Source: Ceratothoa steindachneri (lineage: Eukaryota > Arthropoda > Malacostraca > Isopoda > Cymothoidae). From it: 64,000 nucleotides of DNA. Position numbers and translations under genes: made by a program. Location: assembly GCA_963969495.1 (NCBI GenBank), contig OZ018324.1, positions 156,286,172 through 156,350,171 on the forward strand. The letters are read 5' to 3'. Of the stretch, positions 34,812 to 43,131 are shown in pieces. The notes beneath the pieces were generated by a model. It saw only the letters and a program-made list of their open reading frames with translations. It ran no database searches and was not told the DNA's origin. The stretch's first letter is position 1. Every line of letters starts with the position of its first letter.

Positions 34812-34959
34812 GTTTAACCATGTCTTAAAGGAACTTAAGGATTTCTTAAAGGAATGGACAAATAAAGTCCCATATCCCAGATCTCAGTACAGCTCCATTT
34901 TCAACACAGTCTTGTCCCCCTGGCTTCAGCCTTTTAAATATACAACAGGTCTAATTTAA
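34812..34959 (+). CDS. Sulfatase terminal coding exon with stop
   Basis: The last coding exon starts after tattctcatttcag and, taking two bases from exon 3, reads FNHVLKELKDFLKEW... SPWLQPF... to TAA at 34957-34959. Steryl-sulfatases end with a helix of the form F-x-x-I-L-x-x-(x)-Q/E-A followed by a W-x-P-W-L-Q segment, and both can be seen here. Phase 2 entry matches the end of exon 3 exactly. The exon sits just after the nested transposon block, so that whole block lies within one intron. A possible ATTAAA polyadenylation hexamer follows 12 bases after the stop. Confidence 0.78.
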
Positions 34960-34970
34960 GGTATGTTTGT

Positions 34971-34976
34971 ATTAAA
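34971..34976 (+). promoter_or_regulatory. Possible poly(A) signal ATTAAA of the sulfatase
   Basis: ATTAAA is the commonest variant of AATAAA and lies 12 bases after the sulfatase stop codon. The region is AT-rich, so chance is not excluded. A true AATAAA occurs inside the coding part of the last exon near 34860 and is unlikely to be used. Confidence 0.3.
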
Positions 34977-35780
34977 TGCAAATATTATTATTGCCAAAGT
35001 TAATGGTTGTCTCGAGAAAGTAAGTGGCAAAAAAAAAAATTCCATTTAAGAGTGAATAGCCTATATAGAAGTCTAGGAAATCCTGGTCTAGATAGAGCCC
35101 AAGCCAAAGATACCCACCGCTAAGTAAAGGTCACCAAGATGGGCATAAAGTGAGAACATTTCCCACTTGTGGAAAAGAGAATTATTATTATTATCATCTG
35201 AATGGTTATTATGAAGAAACAATTTAAATGAGTACAAGGCATATTTTTCAAAACTTAATGTGGGCAAATTTCTGATTATGATGTTATGACAAAAAATTGA
35301 TTGGGAGACACATTGTGAATTTTGAATCACATTATATATCATTTTGAAGGGATTTTTTTCTGAATTTAAATATGATATGGACATTTCATATTATTCAATT
35401 TTAAAGAAAATATGATTGATTTTAAGTAGCATTCTGGGCAAGGCTTATTATGTCTGAAGGCAAGCAGCGCTGTAGAAAAAATAGAGGCCTAACGACAGCT
35501 GGCAATTGCCTTTGAATTCGAATCTAATGATCGACCTTTGAATTAGGAATATCTACAAGTTTATTTAAAAATAGTAGGGGTTCAACCCCCCACAATTAAG
35601 TGGGAAGTATGGGGGCAAAGCCCCCTTTAGGAATTAGCTTAAAATTGATAGTCTAACAAAAAAAACTTTCGGAAATTTTCCCAAGAAAAAACATTGTCTA
35701 CATTAAAAAACGATTGTTTTTAATCACATAAATATATAAATTATCAAAAAATTCGAGGGCGGGCATATTCCTAAATTTAA
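34977..35780. other. AT-rich sequence downstream of the sulfatase
   Basis: No gene recognised. It holds two short hairpins, ggggttcaacccc near 35578 and gggggcaaagccccc at 35611-35625. A minus-strand open frame (35088-35384) has no known motif and biased AT composition. Confidence 0.35.
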
Positions 35781-35866
35781 CCCATTAGGCACTTCCTGAG
35801 CGCCCATTATGCCTTTCCTGAATGCCCATTAGGCCCTTCCTGTTCGCTTATTGGTCCCTTCCTTCG
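35781..35866. repeat. Minisatellite, 22-bp unit, about 4 copies
   Basis: Units cccattaggcacttcctgag/cg, cccattatgcctttcctgaa/tg, cccattaggcccttcctgtt/cg and a decayed fourth follow at exactly 22-base spacing. Confidence 0.75.
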
Positions 35867-35867
35867 T

Positions 35868-36115
35868 AGAGGTAGGATTAGGTTCCGGTATTTTTCAAAG
35901 TGCTTCAGCCGCTTTTCTTGGTGGGCATACGAGTCTAAAGAATTTGGCGAAAAGTTCTCGCAGGACCCCGCGTCTGTAGCGGAGTCCCTCTCCCAACCGC
36001 TTTCTCTGCGTTCTCTAGCTGGGATGCTCCGCCAATATTCAATGAACGTCGTGATGTCGTTGAAGGTCGCAAATTATATTTTTCTTCGTAAACACTTCAG
36101 GGATAGTTTTACGCT
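35868..36115 (+). mobile_element. Element A pre-RT fragment
   Basis: Text such as aggattaggttccggtatttttc, ttctcgcaggacccc, cggagtccctc and ctttctctgcgttctctagc matches A1 near 2945-3140 and A5 near 26150-26370, with deletions. No intact coding. Confidence 0.55.
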
Positions 36116-36740
36116 CTCGCTACTTGCGAGTGTCTGAACATTTAATATTAAAAAACTTTAAGCAAGATTCAAGACAAGTTGACGATAGAGAAACAATGAT
36201 GCAGCTGTCGAGAACACTGCATAACTGAACATGGAACGGAAATGGAATTCAGCTGTCGCCTGAGGTAGGCGCATACTGCTATTGGTTGTTAGCTATTCAA
36301 GCGGACAATAGCGTGGGCTTAATTTATATCAACGTCCTTTAATTGTTTCTTTTATTTTCAATCTGCCAATAACGTGCGCCTACTCAAATGAAGCATACGT
36401 ATTGAAGTATCGGCCCAAAAAGTAACTCTCAAGTCAAAACTAACTTCGTTATTAACCGACTGATCTATTTCGCAGGTCGCGTGCAGGCTCCCTGACCACC
36501 TTGCCAGACACACTGGTTTGGTGGAAGACATCGACGGAGCCACCCGATGACCTTATGAAAGAGCGCCAGCCGGGGCAGGTGGCGCGAAACGAGACAAGTC
36601 ATATGCACAGGCAAATTATCGTTCCGCCAACGTCGTTCTATCCAAAGAGCAGCACTTTTCTTCCTCTGACTGCCCTTTAACGTGATGTGCAAAACCGGGT
36701 AGCTTGGAAATTCGATTTAAACTTAGCTTTTTTTTTAACT
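36116..36740. other. Nothing recognised
   Basis: Short open frames on the minus strand (36358-36692) have no identifiable motif. No repeat structure was evident. Confidence 0.35.
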
Positions 36741-36825
36741 TGAGAGATGGCCGAGTGGTCTGAGGTGCCTGTCAATTGCATCTACTTTATACATAGTCTG
36801 TGCATTCGCACCTCGTCATCGCTCA
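36741..36825 (+). tRNA. tRNA-like sequence (Ser/Leu type), probably a pseudogene or SINE head
   Basis: TGGCCGAGTGG (36748-36758) is a perfect A box. Ends tgagaga and tcgctca pair at six of seven positions as an acceptor stem, and gtgc-attc-gcac could form the T arm. The 85-base span and GGCCGAGTGGT text are those of class II tRNAs (Ser, Leu). The B box (gcattcgcacc) is poor, and the only good anticodon stem leaves a nine-base loop, so a functional tRNA is doubtful. Confidence 0.45.
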
Positions 36826-37874
36826 GTCCTTTTTTTCTTTCCCAACCGACCTTTTTTCTTCCTGTAACTTAAAATGTAAACAGCCACGTGGATTCTTTTC
36901 TTACTCTTCCCCCTCTATATCCTCGTCTTCATAATCATTTCGCCTTTTTAACTAAAGGCAAGCGGATTCTGTATTAACCGACTCTACCATCTCTTCCTTT
37001 CCTTCGGTTATTCAATCTTTCCATGTCTTTGACTCACTTTTTACCTCTTATACTCGTGTGCAAAATGCTGCTGATAAATCTTGCTCTCCTTCGGATCTCG
37101 TCCTACTCGTAGCCAATTCATCTGATATTAAATTAAAACTTATGGAAGCCGCCATATCCTCCAATACTTGCTCGATCTCCGTATTTTTCACTCGACCTCA
37201 ATTTTGTCTGCCCACAACCTCAGTAGACTCTAAACCGGAAGCTTGTCACCTGCACCATCTCTATCCGCTGGTTCTATCTGTCAGTCTCATTTGGCTGAAC
37301 CCAACTTCCAAGGAGTTTCCTGCCTCCTTCAAAGGACAGACCGATTCAACACACTGTAGTTCTCCGAATAGAGACGACATGGGGACCGTCTTTTAGTCCT
37401 AGACGTAAAACCCCAGATAGAAAAAATGATAATTTGGCAAGAGTTTAACTATCGAATTTACCATTTTTTCCCCCCATCGGCAATTTAACGTAGGTTGACT
37501 TTTGAAGTCAACCCGAATCGGTACTCCATCCGGTGACTTGCCACAAACGATGTGGTTTAACTTCGCAGTTTTAGGAAGCGGTGTTTCTACTTGGCTGGGC
37601 TGTAGGCCTTAAGCCCAGATAGATTCTCGACAAGGAGTTAAGAGTAAATCTTAGCATTTTCATTTTCCTCTGCGATTGGCATGATTCGACTCTATTCATG
37701 TCGATATTATTTGTCATTTTTCTTTCCCGTGGTTGCAACTTTCGACCATAATCTTTTGTTTTACTCGTGTGCAGAAGCACTTGTGAGGTTGGGTTTACCA
37801 ATTGGGTGTGTCTACCATCATGACCGATCGTCCTTTTATATCTTGTACTCTTGACCCATCTGCATACGTTCACA

Positions 37875-37995
37875 ACTTGGTAAGGAGGTCATACAGAGGG
37901 ATCTCAGACACTAGTTTGAATAGAGAAACAGCCAGAGATCGAGCAGCATGGAGACCCGCCATTAGGTAAATAAGGCCGACACATGCAAGCATGTA
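37875..37995 (+). mobile_element. Possible LINE ORF2 C-terminal scrap
   Basis: A frame reading SLNRETARDRAAWRPAIR followed by TAA resembles the x-A-x-D-R-x-x-W-R tails of some LINE polymerases. It is short and the family cannot be named. Confidence 0.3.
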
Positions 37996-38139
37996 TGGAG
38001 CCTTCAAAAATGATGATGATGAAAGGCTGAAGTGCTCCCTACCGCCTCAAGGGTCCCCTGCTAACTAAGTTGCCTTTGCTAAGGAATTTACATCTTGGTT
38101 TCCAGCTTTTGTGTTGTAAAGTGGTGAGTCATTTCCAAT

Positions 38140-38450
38140 TGGGAAAGACACGACCTCCCCACTTGGATGTATTCCACGGGAGGTTTAATTGTAATAGAAT
38201 TCCCACTTCCTAACTTGCATGGACCACTAGCATAAGGGCAGTGCTATAAAATTCCCACAGCATGCAACAGCCTCACTCCACTCTAATCTAGGTCTTACAG
38301 AAAGTGTCGCCTCTCTTAATTGTGGTAACGTTGATGGTGGCCTACAACACAGTCTGTAAGATCAAAGGCTTTCTCCCTTAAACTGACAAGCGGTCGGAAA
38401 GAGCAGATCACATCTGCTCATGGGGAGCTATTAACAACAGCAACATTGTC
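38140..38450 (+). repeat. Dispersed ~300-bp repeat, copy 2 (copy 1 at 17680-18035)
   Basis: See copy 1 for the shared blocks. Here it lies between the integrase and pol C-terminus remnants of Gypsy G3, which suggests that it inserted there. Confidence 0.6.
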
Positions 38451-38575
38451 CATTACGACTTGGCACGATCTCCGTTACAGCCTATAGATGACGGACCCTT
38501 TCTGTCCATTTTTCGTAAGCCAACTTTTTTTGTCCTTCAGCGTGATACTAAACGAGATACTCTCTGGACCGCCTA

Positions 38576-39067
38576 AAACTCGCTCTCGTATACTCATTGT
38601 CACCTCCCGATCTTTCCTCATCTCCCTTTGTAATTATTCCAGAAACCTTTTTGCTTTTCTACTATTTTCTAATACCTCTTCGCCTTCCTACGATCGAGGG
38701 TGGCCGCTTCTTCATCTTTTGCAGACATCACCTGTTTCGTCCCCATCAGATACTCCGTCAGCAAGAGGGTCCATTATAGTCAATCTGAATCCCGTGGCAT
38801 CGCCTTCTCCTCGTGATATAGCTCCTTTTCCCATGCTATTCCCTAATGATCACTATTTCGTACCTCCTTCCTGCGCTTGTTGTTTTTCGTGCCGTTCGCC
38901 AAGATCCCCCAGACTATCCTGTCTATTCATAGACTATGTTCGTTTGATCAAGTTGCTCCCTGCGATTCAAAGAAAAACAAGGCTGTAAACGCCTAGAGGT
39001 GGTCTATTTTCTTGGGGTGGTAGCGTACCCATCGTAGTAAATCTTAAAATGAGACTACGAATAGGCC
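38576..39067. other. Pyrimidine-rich sequence, possible G3 flank
   Basis: No motif recognised. The open frame 38488-38988 overlaps G3 pol in another frame and looks like a shadow. Confidence 0.3.
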
Positions 39068-39155
39068 TCTCTCCGATTAGTCTAGCCCTAGTCTCTGGTT
39101 AATCTAAACCTAGTCTCCGATTAATCTAATCCTAGTGTCTGATTAGTCTAAGCCC
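39068..39155. repeat. Minisatellite, 22-bp unit, about 4 copies
   Basis: Units of the form tctccgattaatctaatcctag repeat four times (39070-39155) with one to five changes each. Unrelated in sequence to the 22-bp array at 35781. Confidence 0.7.
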
Positions 39156-39889
39156 GGGTCGCGTCCTGGGAGTAGGTAAGCTCATTAGTTTTATTTTGTT
39201 TTGACATTATCGATCCATATTTCCTCCGATGTATTCTAAAATGGTGGGGGTGGGGGTCAAGTTGCATCTGTGGAAAGATACGAATGTAATTTCATGGTTT
39301 CAAAATTGCGATACTCGTTCATTTTCCATAAACAAATATTGTTAATTGCTAGTGTTGGTTGATGTATCTTTTATTACGTGATCTATAGTGCCTTATTACA
39401 GTTGTTTATCTGATTCAACATTGGTTCTCATTGTTAAAATTGCCACTATATTTTCTCTAATTACTATGGTTTTATTTGATTTTCATAATAAATTTTATCT
39501 TGTTTTTCTCATTTTTAAGTCACCATTTTAATTTAAAAAATGATCTTATCTCGCGCCCGCGAGCAAGGGCACAGCCGCCGAAATCACACTCGTAATCTAT
39601 CATTTGATTATTTTAAGTAAAAGTAACATGATAAGCAAGACAATAGACTAAAAACAGATGCGGTAACAACAAAATAAACATAAAAGTAGAGCAAGGATGC
39701 TCATGTGCTGGAGGAAGGCCAGGCTCCCCTACCTGCCTGAGCATTCAGGCAGTAGTTTAAATATGATAGAAACCTCCCTCCTCCTAAAATAATCACGCCA
39801 CACTGGACTGCACCAAGCAGTCCCGAGTACAAGAAACAAATAGTAGTTACACTATTCAACCCGGTACCAGGATAGGTATCCCGCGCGGA
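39156..39889. other. AT-rich sequence, nothing recognised
   Basis: No coding or repeat signal beyond poly-T runs. The last 100 bases may be the eroded 3' untranslated region of the minus-strand element A fragment that follows. Confidence 0.3.
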
Positions 39890-40455
39890 GTTTTCCTAAG
39901 ACTGGGACTTTCAACCAGAATTTGGGGCACCAAACAGTTGTCGTAGAAGGGTTTATGGGAGCGCTGCATCCCGCGATTGTGTCTGGTTCAAAGTCGACAA
40001 AAAGTGACCTGAAACCCTCGGATCATTGGGGAGTTAGGTCCAGGAAAAAGTCGCGGCGCAATGGTACGCAACCTTAAATTCCGTTTAAGCTCGCAAGAGC
40101 TCTGATTTCTCATAATCCTTACATGTCCAAGAAAAAAGCAGAACACAAGCTTGATTTCCTTCTTGTTTACAGGAGCCTTGCCGCCACGAATACTGGGAAC
40201 TAAGGGGTTCGGAAATTCCAAGGGAACATAGCGCGCTCTGTTAGTCGCCAAAAATCACAATTTGGTCTCCGGCGCACATAATCTCCCGTATTGAGCATTG
40301 TATCCATACCACCTCAGCCATGATGACGTAGAGCACGAAAACACACCCGGCTTCAAACAGGAAAGAGAAGGCATGGAAGCCAACGCACCTGTTTAAATTT
40401 GCAGCCACCCCTATACATTGGCACGGCTCCTCTGTGACGCGAGGTGTACCCAAGA
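39890..40455 (-). mobile_element. Element A fragment, minus strand
   Basis: On the minus strand 40453-40241 gives GTPRVTEEPCQC, VGFHAF-FLFEAG and IREIMCAGDQIVIFGD, the eroded RNase H of element A (compare VGFHAVFPLFEVSG and GDRIMIYSDS in A1). Zinc-region and 3' remnants follow to about 39890. Its upstream edge at 40455 cuts the Jockey RT of J1. Confidence 0.6.
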
Positions 40456-40609
40456 AATACGCGCAGGGAGGTCAATTGTGTACACAAGATACAACAAAGG
40501 ACTCAGACAACCGCCTTGTGGAACTCCCGCCTCGAATTCGAATTCGGGTCCTTTGAAGCCCTCGATCACGATTTGGGCTCTCCTATCCGTGACATAGTTA
40601 CAAAGGACC

Positions 40610-40757
40610 TGTAGGGGTGCGAAGATGTATAAGAGAAAAACTTCCTTCCAAAGCGAGAATATAAATAGCCCATTAAATTACCAACTCAAAACGGACTTCG
40701 CCGTAGCGTAACGGTAGAGTGCTAGCCTCTGGATTCAAAAGACCCGCGATCGATCCC
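40610..40757 (+). repeat. Left terminal inverted repeat
   Basis: Contains in order the terminus, a tataaatagccc stretch, and a tRNA-like block with A and B boxes pointing inward. Differs from the right arm at eight positions, mostly transitions. Confidence 0.82.
40704..40757 (+). promoter_or_regulatory. tRNA-like internal Pol III promoter in the left inverted repeat
   Basis: TAGCGTAACGG (40704-40714) resembles an A box. GATCGATCCC (40748-40757) fits the B-box core GWTCRANNC exactly. Spacing of 33 bases is that of tRNA genes, and the text between (tagcctctggattcaaaaga) looks like a tRNA anticodon region. No full cloverleaf forms, so a tRNA-derived promoter is inferred rather than a tRNA. Confidence 0.55.
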
Positions 40758-41185
40758 CAAGCCCCAGTTCTGAGGAGGGGGGGCTCTTTGTTATAACTTT
40801 ATTTATATATCAATATCATTCATCTTGTTGATTTTCTGTATTCGTATCTATGTATTATCTCTAGACTGAAGATACCCCTTCAAACATTGACTCCATTTAT
40901 CTGACTCTTCGTAATTCTTTCTTCCTTGATGAATCTTCCATTTAACTTGTATTTATCTTGGTGTGATGATTCCTTCCAAATTCTTGATGACGTGATGATT
41001 TCTTCTTAATTCTTGATGCGTTGATGACGTGATGATTTATTGATGAGTTGAGACGAGTTAGCCCTTGAAGTCGTTTTTTTTTCGTTTTCCTTGACAGCGG
41101 TTTTTCTCTTGAGTCGATTTATGAGTTGTCCATAAGGCGTTTTCCGTTTTCTTCTGGGATCTTCTCCGTAAAAAATGTGGACTGT

Positions 41186-41333
41186 GGGATCGATCTCGGG
41201 TCTTTTGAATCCAGAGGCTAGCACTCTGCCGTTACGCTATGGCGAAGTTCGTTTTGAGTTGGTAATTTAATGGGCTATTTATATTCTCGCCTTAGAAGGG
41301 AGTTTTTCTCTTATTCATCTTCGCACCCCTACA
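41186..41333 (-). repeat. Right terminal inverted repeat
   Basis: Inverted copy of the left arm of the same 148-base length. Its A and B boxes (about 41229-41239 and 41186-41195, minus strand) also point inward. Confidence 0.82.
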
Positions 41334-42453
41334 GACCCTTTCCAGGATTGGGTTTAGCTGGAGGTTGAGGATCTTGAATTGTAGTGCTCTCAGCCGGACC
41401 TTATCGAAGGACTTCTTTACATCCCGAAGCACCACGTCTACATATTTTCTCTCAGCTTTGCTGCATGCGAGTTTTTTCGTTAGGAGGGCGAGGGCGGTTT
41501 CCGTTCCTCGTCCCCTGCGGAACCCGTGCTGCTGAGGATTTTGAGCTCCTAGCTCGGCTAGTTGTTCTTGAAGCTTGTCAGCCAGGAGCTTCTCATAGAC
41601 TTTTGCAACGAATTCCCTCAGGGAAGTAACACGTATTCAGGGAAGCGTTGTAAATGTTTGTAATTCCCTGAATGATCTGTTGTGCGGCATTTACCAAGTT
41701 GTTTCTGGTGCTGCCCGTCCAGTCTGCTGCCCTTTGTTCAAAGGTTCCTACAGTGACCATGACCTCCTCTGGTGTTATGGGACAGCCATGGTCCGCTATC
41801 ACCCTGCTTTCGTCTACTTGATGTCGTGAGTGCGTGCGGTGCATAATCTAATTCAGATCTTCGATCAGTTGGCCTTCAAATTCCTGTTCGAACTCTTCAT
41901 TGTCTTCTGGGGTGATCCTGAAGACGTTTTTCCAAAAATTCATGAATCTGTCTTCTAGAACAGCCCGGGTCCTCTATATAATATCCGTTCTTTTTATTCG
42001 AGCCTTAGTTCTTCCGGTTAGTCCTTTTAGGTTCTTGACTTGACGCCAGAATTTAGCTGGGTTGAGCTCGCTATCGTTTTTGGCTATCAGGCTGTTCCAT
42101 ATTTCCTCTTGTTGGAGGTTGATAGCCTCTTTTAGCTCGGTGCTTAGGCGCCGAAGGAGCGAACTTCTTTCCCGTTAGGACCTTCCCGTCTTATTTCTTC
42201 GTACACTTCCCTGTGAACACGAGTGATCTCTCTCATCTCATTTGCCCATCTGGGTTGAGGAGGTGTTTTATACTCAGTCTTGGGTATGCACTCGCGGTCC
42301 GCTTCTAGTATGGACGTAGTTATCCTTTCCAGTTTCCCGTCTATCTCCTCCAAGGTTGCGTCGCTTAGGTCAGCTGGGGCATATTGACCCAGTCGTCTCT
42401 TGTAACGTTCACAGTTGGCCAAGGAGTAGTTTTTTTCGGAAAGAGACTGAAAG

Positions 42454-43101
42454 CTAGATCGGAGCGAGAGATACTGTGGTGAGGTTCGCTAAGTGATCAC
42501 TTGGGACTGTTGGGCCCGGCTCACTATGGTAGTTGACTGGAAAGCCTTCACTTTTTAAGATTATGTAAGGTTTGGTTGCTGATATGGAAGTGATATAGGT
42601 CGGAAAATCCGACCCTATTCTTTGGATGTTTTTTCTTCCCATAATCAGTTCCAAGTTTCGGTCTCTTTCGTTGGTACTACCATAGCCCGCCGCATGGCTT
42701 CTGGCATTGAGTTCACCCCCTAAGATTGCCATTCTGCGGTGCCCAAACAGTGTGTAGAAGTTATTTAACGGGAGATAGGCTCGATGAGGGGGTTTATAGG
42801 CTGCAGCTATCACGAGGTCTCCTACCAATGTGTGGAGTTCAACCGCCACAAAGGATTCATCCAGTTCTGGTAGATGTTTGAACGAGATTTTGCCCTTGAT
42901 AGCTATTTCAGCACCATCAAATCTTTCCTGAGAATGATTCTTCATGACCACTTTGTAGCCCGGTATTTTAATTTCACTATATGTAGTGTCAATGCCGTGC
43001 TCCGTTATAAGAATGATGTCGGGGTCAAGCACCCGGAATATATTTCCATATGCCGTTGTTTTACCCTCCCATCCGGTTACGTTGATTGTCAGAATCCTCA
43101 T
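42454..43101 (-). pseudogene. J1 ORF2: endonuclease domain, nearly intact
   Basis: A 215-codon open frame starts MRILTINVTGWEGKTTAY and carries ILITEHGI, AAAYKPPHRAY, ILGGELNARSHAAGYGS, DFPTYITSISATKPYII and VPSDHLANLTTV. This is the exonuclease-endonuclease-phosphatase fold in the Jockey form (DFPTY...P...SDHL). The usual GDLNA/GDFNA is GGELNA here, so the catalytic Asp is lost. The ORF begins 30 bases after the ORF1 region ends. Confidence 0.8.
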
Positions 43102-43131
43102 TTTATTGCTTACTCTTTACATGTTGTCTCT

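Larger units (their letters stand above)
7048..34959 (+). other. Sulfatase gene, 3' part (four exons, three introns)
   Basis: Four separated coding blocks read in order as the C-terminal ~210 residues of a type I sulfatase of the steryl-sulfatase/arylsulfatase group, enzymes that hydrolyse sulfate esters in the ER, lysosome or outside the cell. Intron phases agree at every joint: exon 1 ends in phase 0 and exon 2 starts in phase 0; exon 2 ends after one base and exon 3 supplies two; exon 3 ends after two bases and exon 4 supplies one, then reads to TAA. Each border has AG before and GT after. The introns (7227-17423, 17542-24767, 24958-34811) hold LINE copies. The formylglycine C-x-P-S-R motif, normally N-terminal, is not in the window, so earlier exons should lie upstream. 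The reading is intact, which argues for a live gene rather than a pseudogene. Confidence 0.8.
37035..38575 (+). mobile_element. Gypsy copy G3: scattered remnants
   Basis: Blocks in Gypsy order on the plus strand: protease-flank text (CSPSDLVLLVANSSDIK, 37075-37130), the protease-RT linker (LPPSKDRPI... near 37318-37410), integrase remnants (near 37660-37735 and STIMTDR near 37810, then LDPSAYVHNLV near 37850), and the pol C-terminus (DGPFLSIFRKPTFFVLQ, 38490-38550). Each has a clear counterpart in G1. Most of the RT and RNase H is missing, and unrelated repeats lie in between. Confidence 0.68.
40610..41333. mobile_element. 724-bp element with 148-bp terminal inverted repeats, unclassified
   Basis: The two ends (40610-40757 and 41186-41333) are inverted copies of one another over 148 bases with no gap and eight differences by eye. 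They start TGTAGGGGTGCGAAGATG. An exact 4-bp direct repeat GACC flanks them (40606-40609 and 41334-41337). The 428-bp middle is AT-rich with no open frame of note. The element interrupts the RT of J1 and is a non-autonomous, MITE-like insertion. The family is not recognised: 4-bp duplications occur in groups such as Chapaev and Sola, but the termini fit none that I know. Confidence 0.82.
40456..42422 (-). pseudogene. J1 ORF2: linker and reverse transcriptase, interrupted
   Basis: The linker (42422-42144, ILEADRECIPKTEYKTPPQPRW) is followed by a fragmentary RT. QHGFRRGRGTETALALL and the KKSFDKVRLRALQFK equivalent of the A-motif lie at 41560-41370. After the inserted element (40610-41333) come LCNYVTDRRAQIVIEGF and AGVPQGGCLSPLLYLVYT (40600-40470). 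The palm Y-x-D-D and thumb are missing beyond 40456, where element A sequence begins. Confidence 0.75.

Noticed and set aside
38488..38988. 166-codon plus-strand frame
   Set aside because: Its first part overlaps Gypsy G3 pol C-terminus, which is read in another frame (DGPFLSIFRKPTFF), so it is a shadow.
40610..41333. Reading the two tRNA-like blocks as a pair of functional tRNA genes
   Set aside because: Acceptor arms do not pair and both lie at identical offsets inside exact terminal inverted repeats of one insertion.
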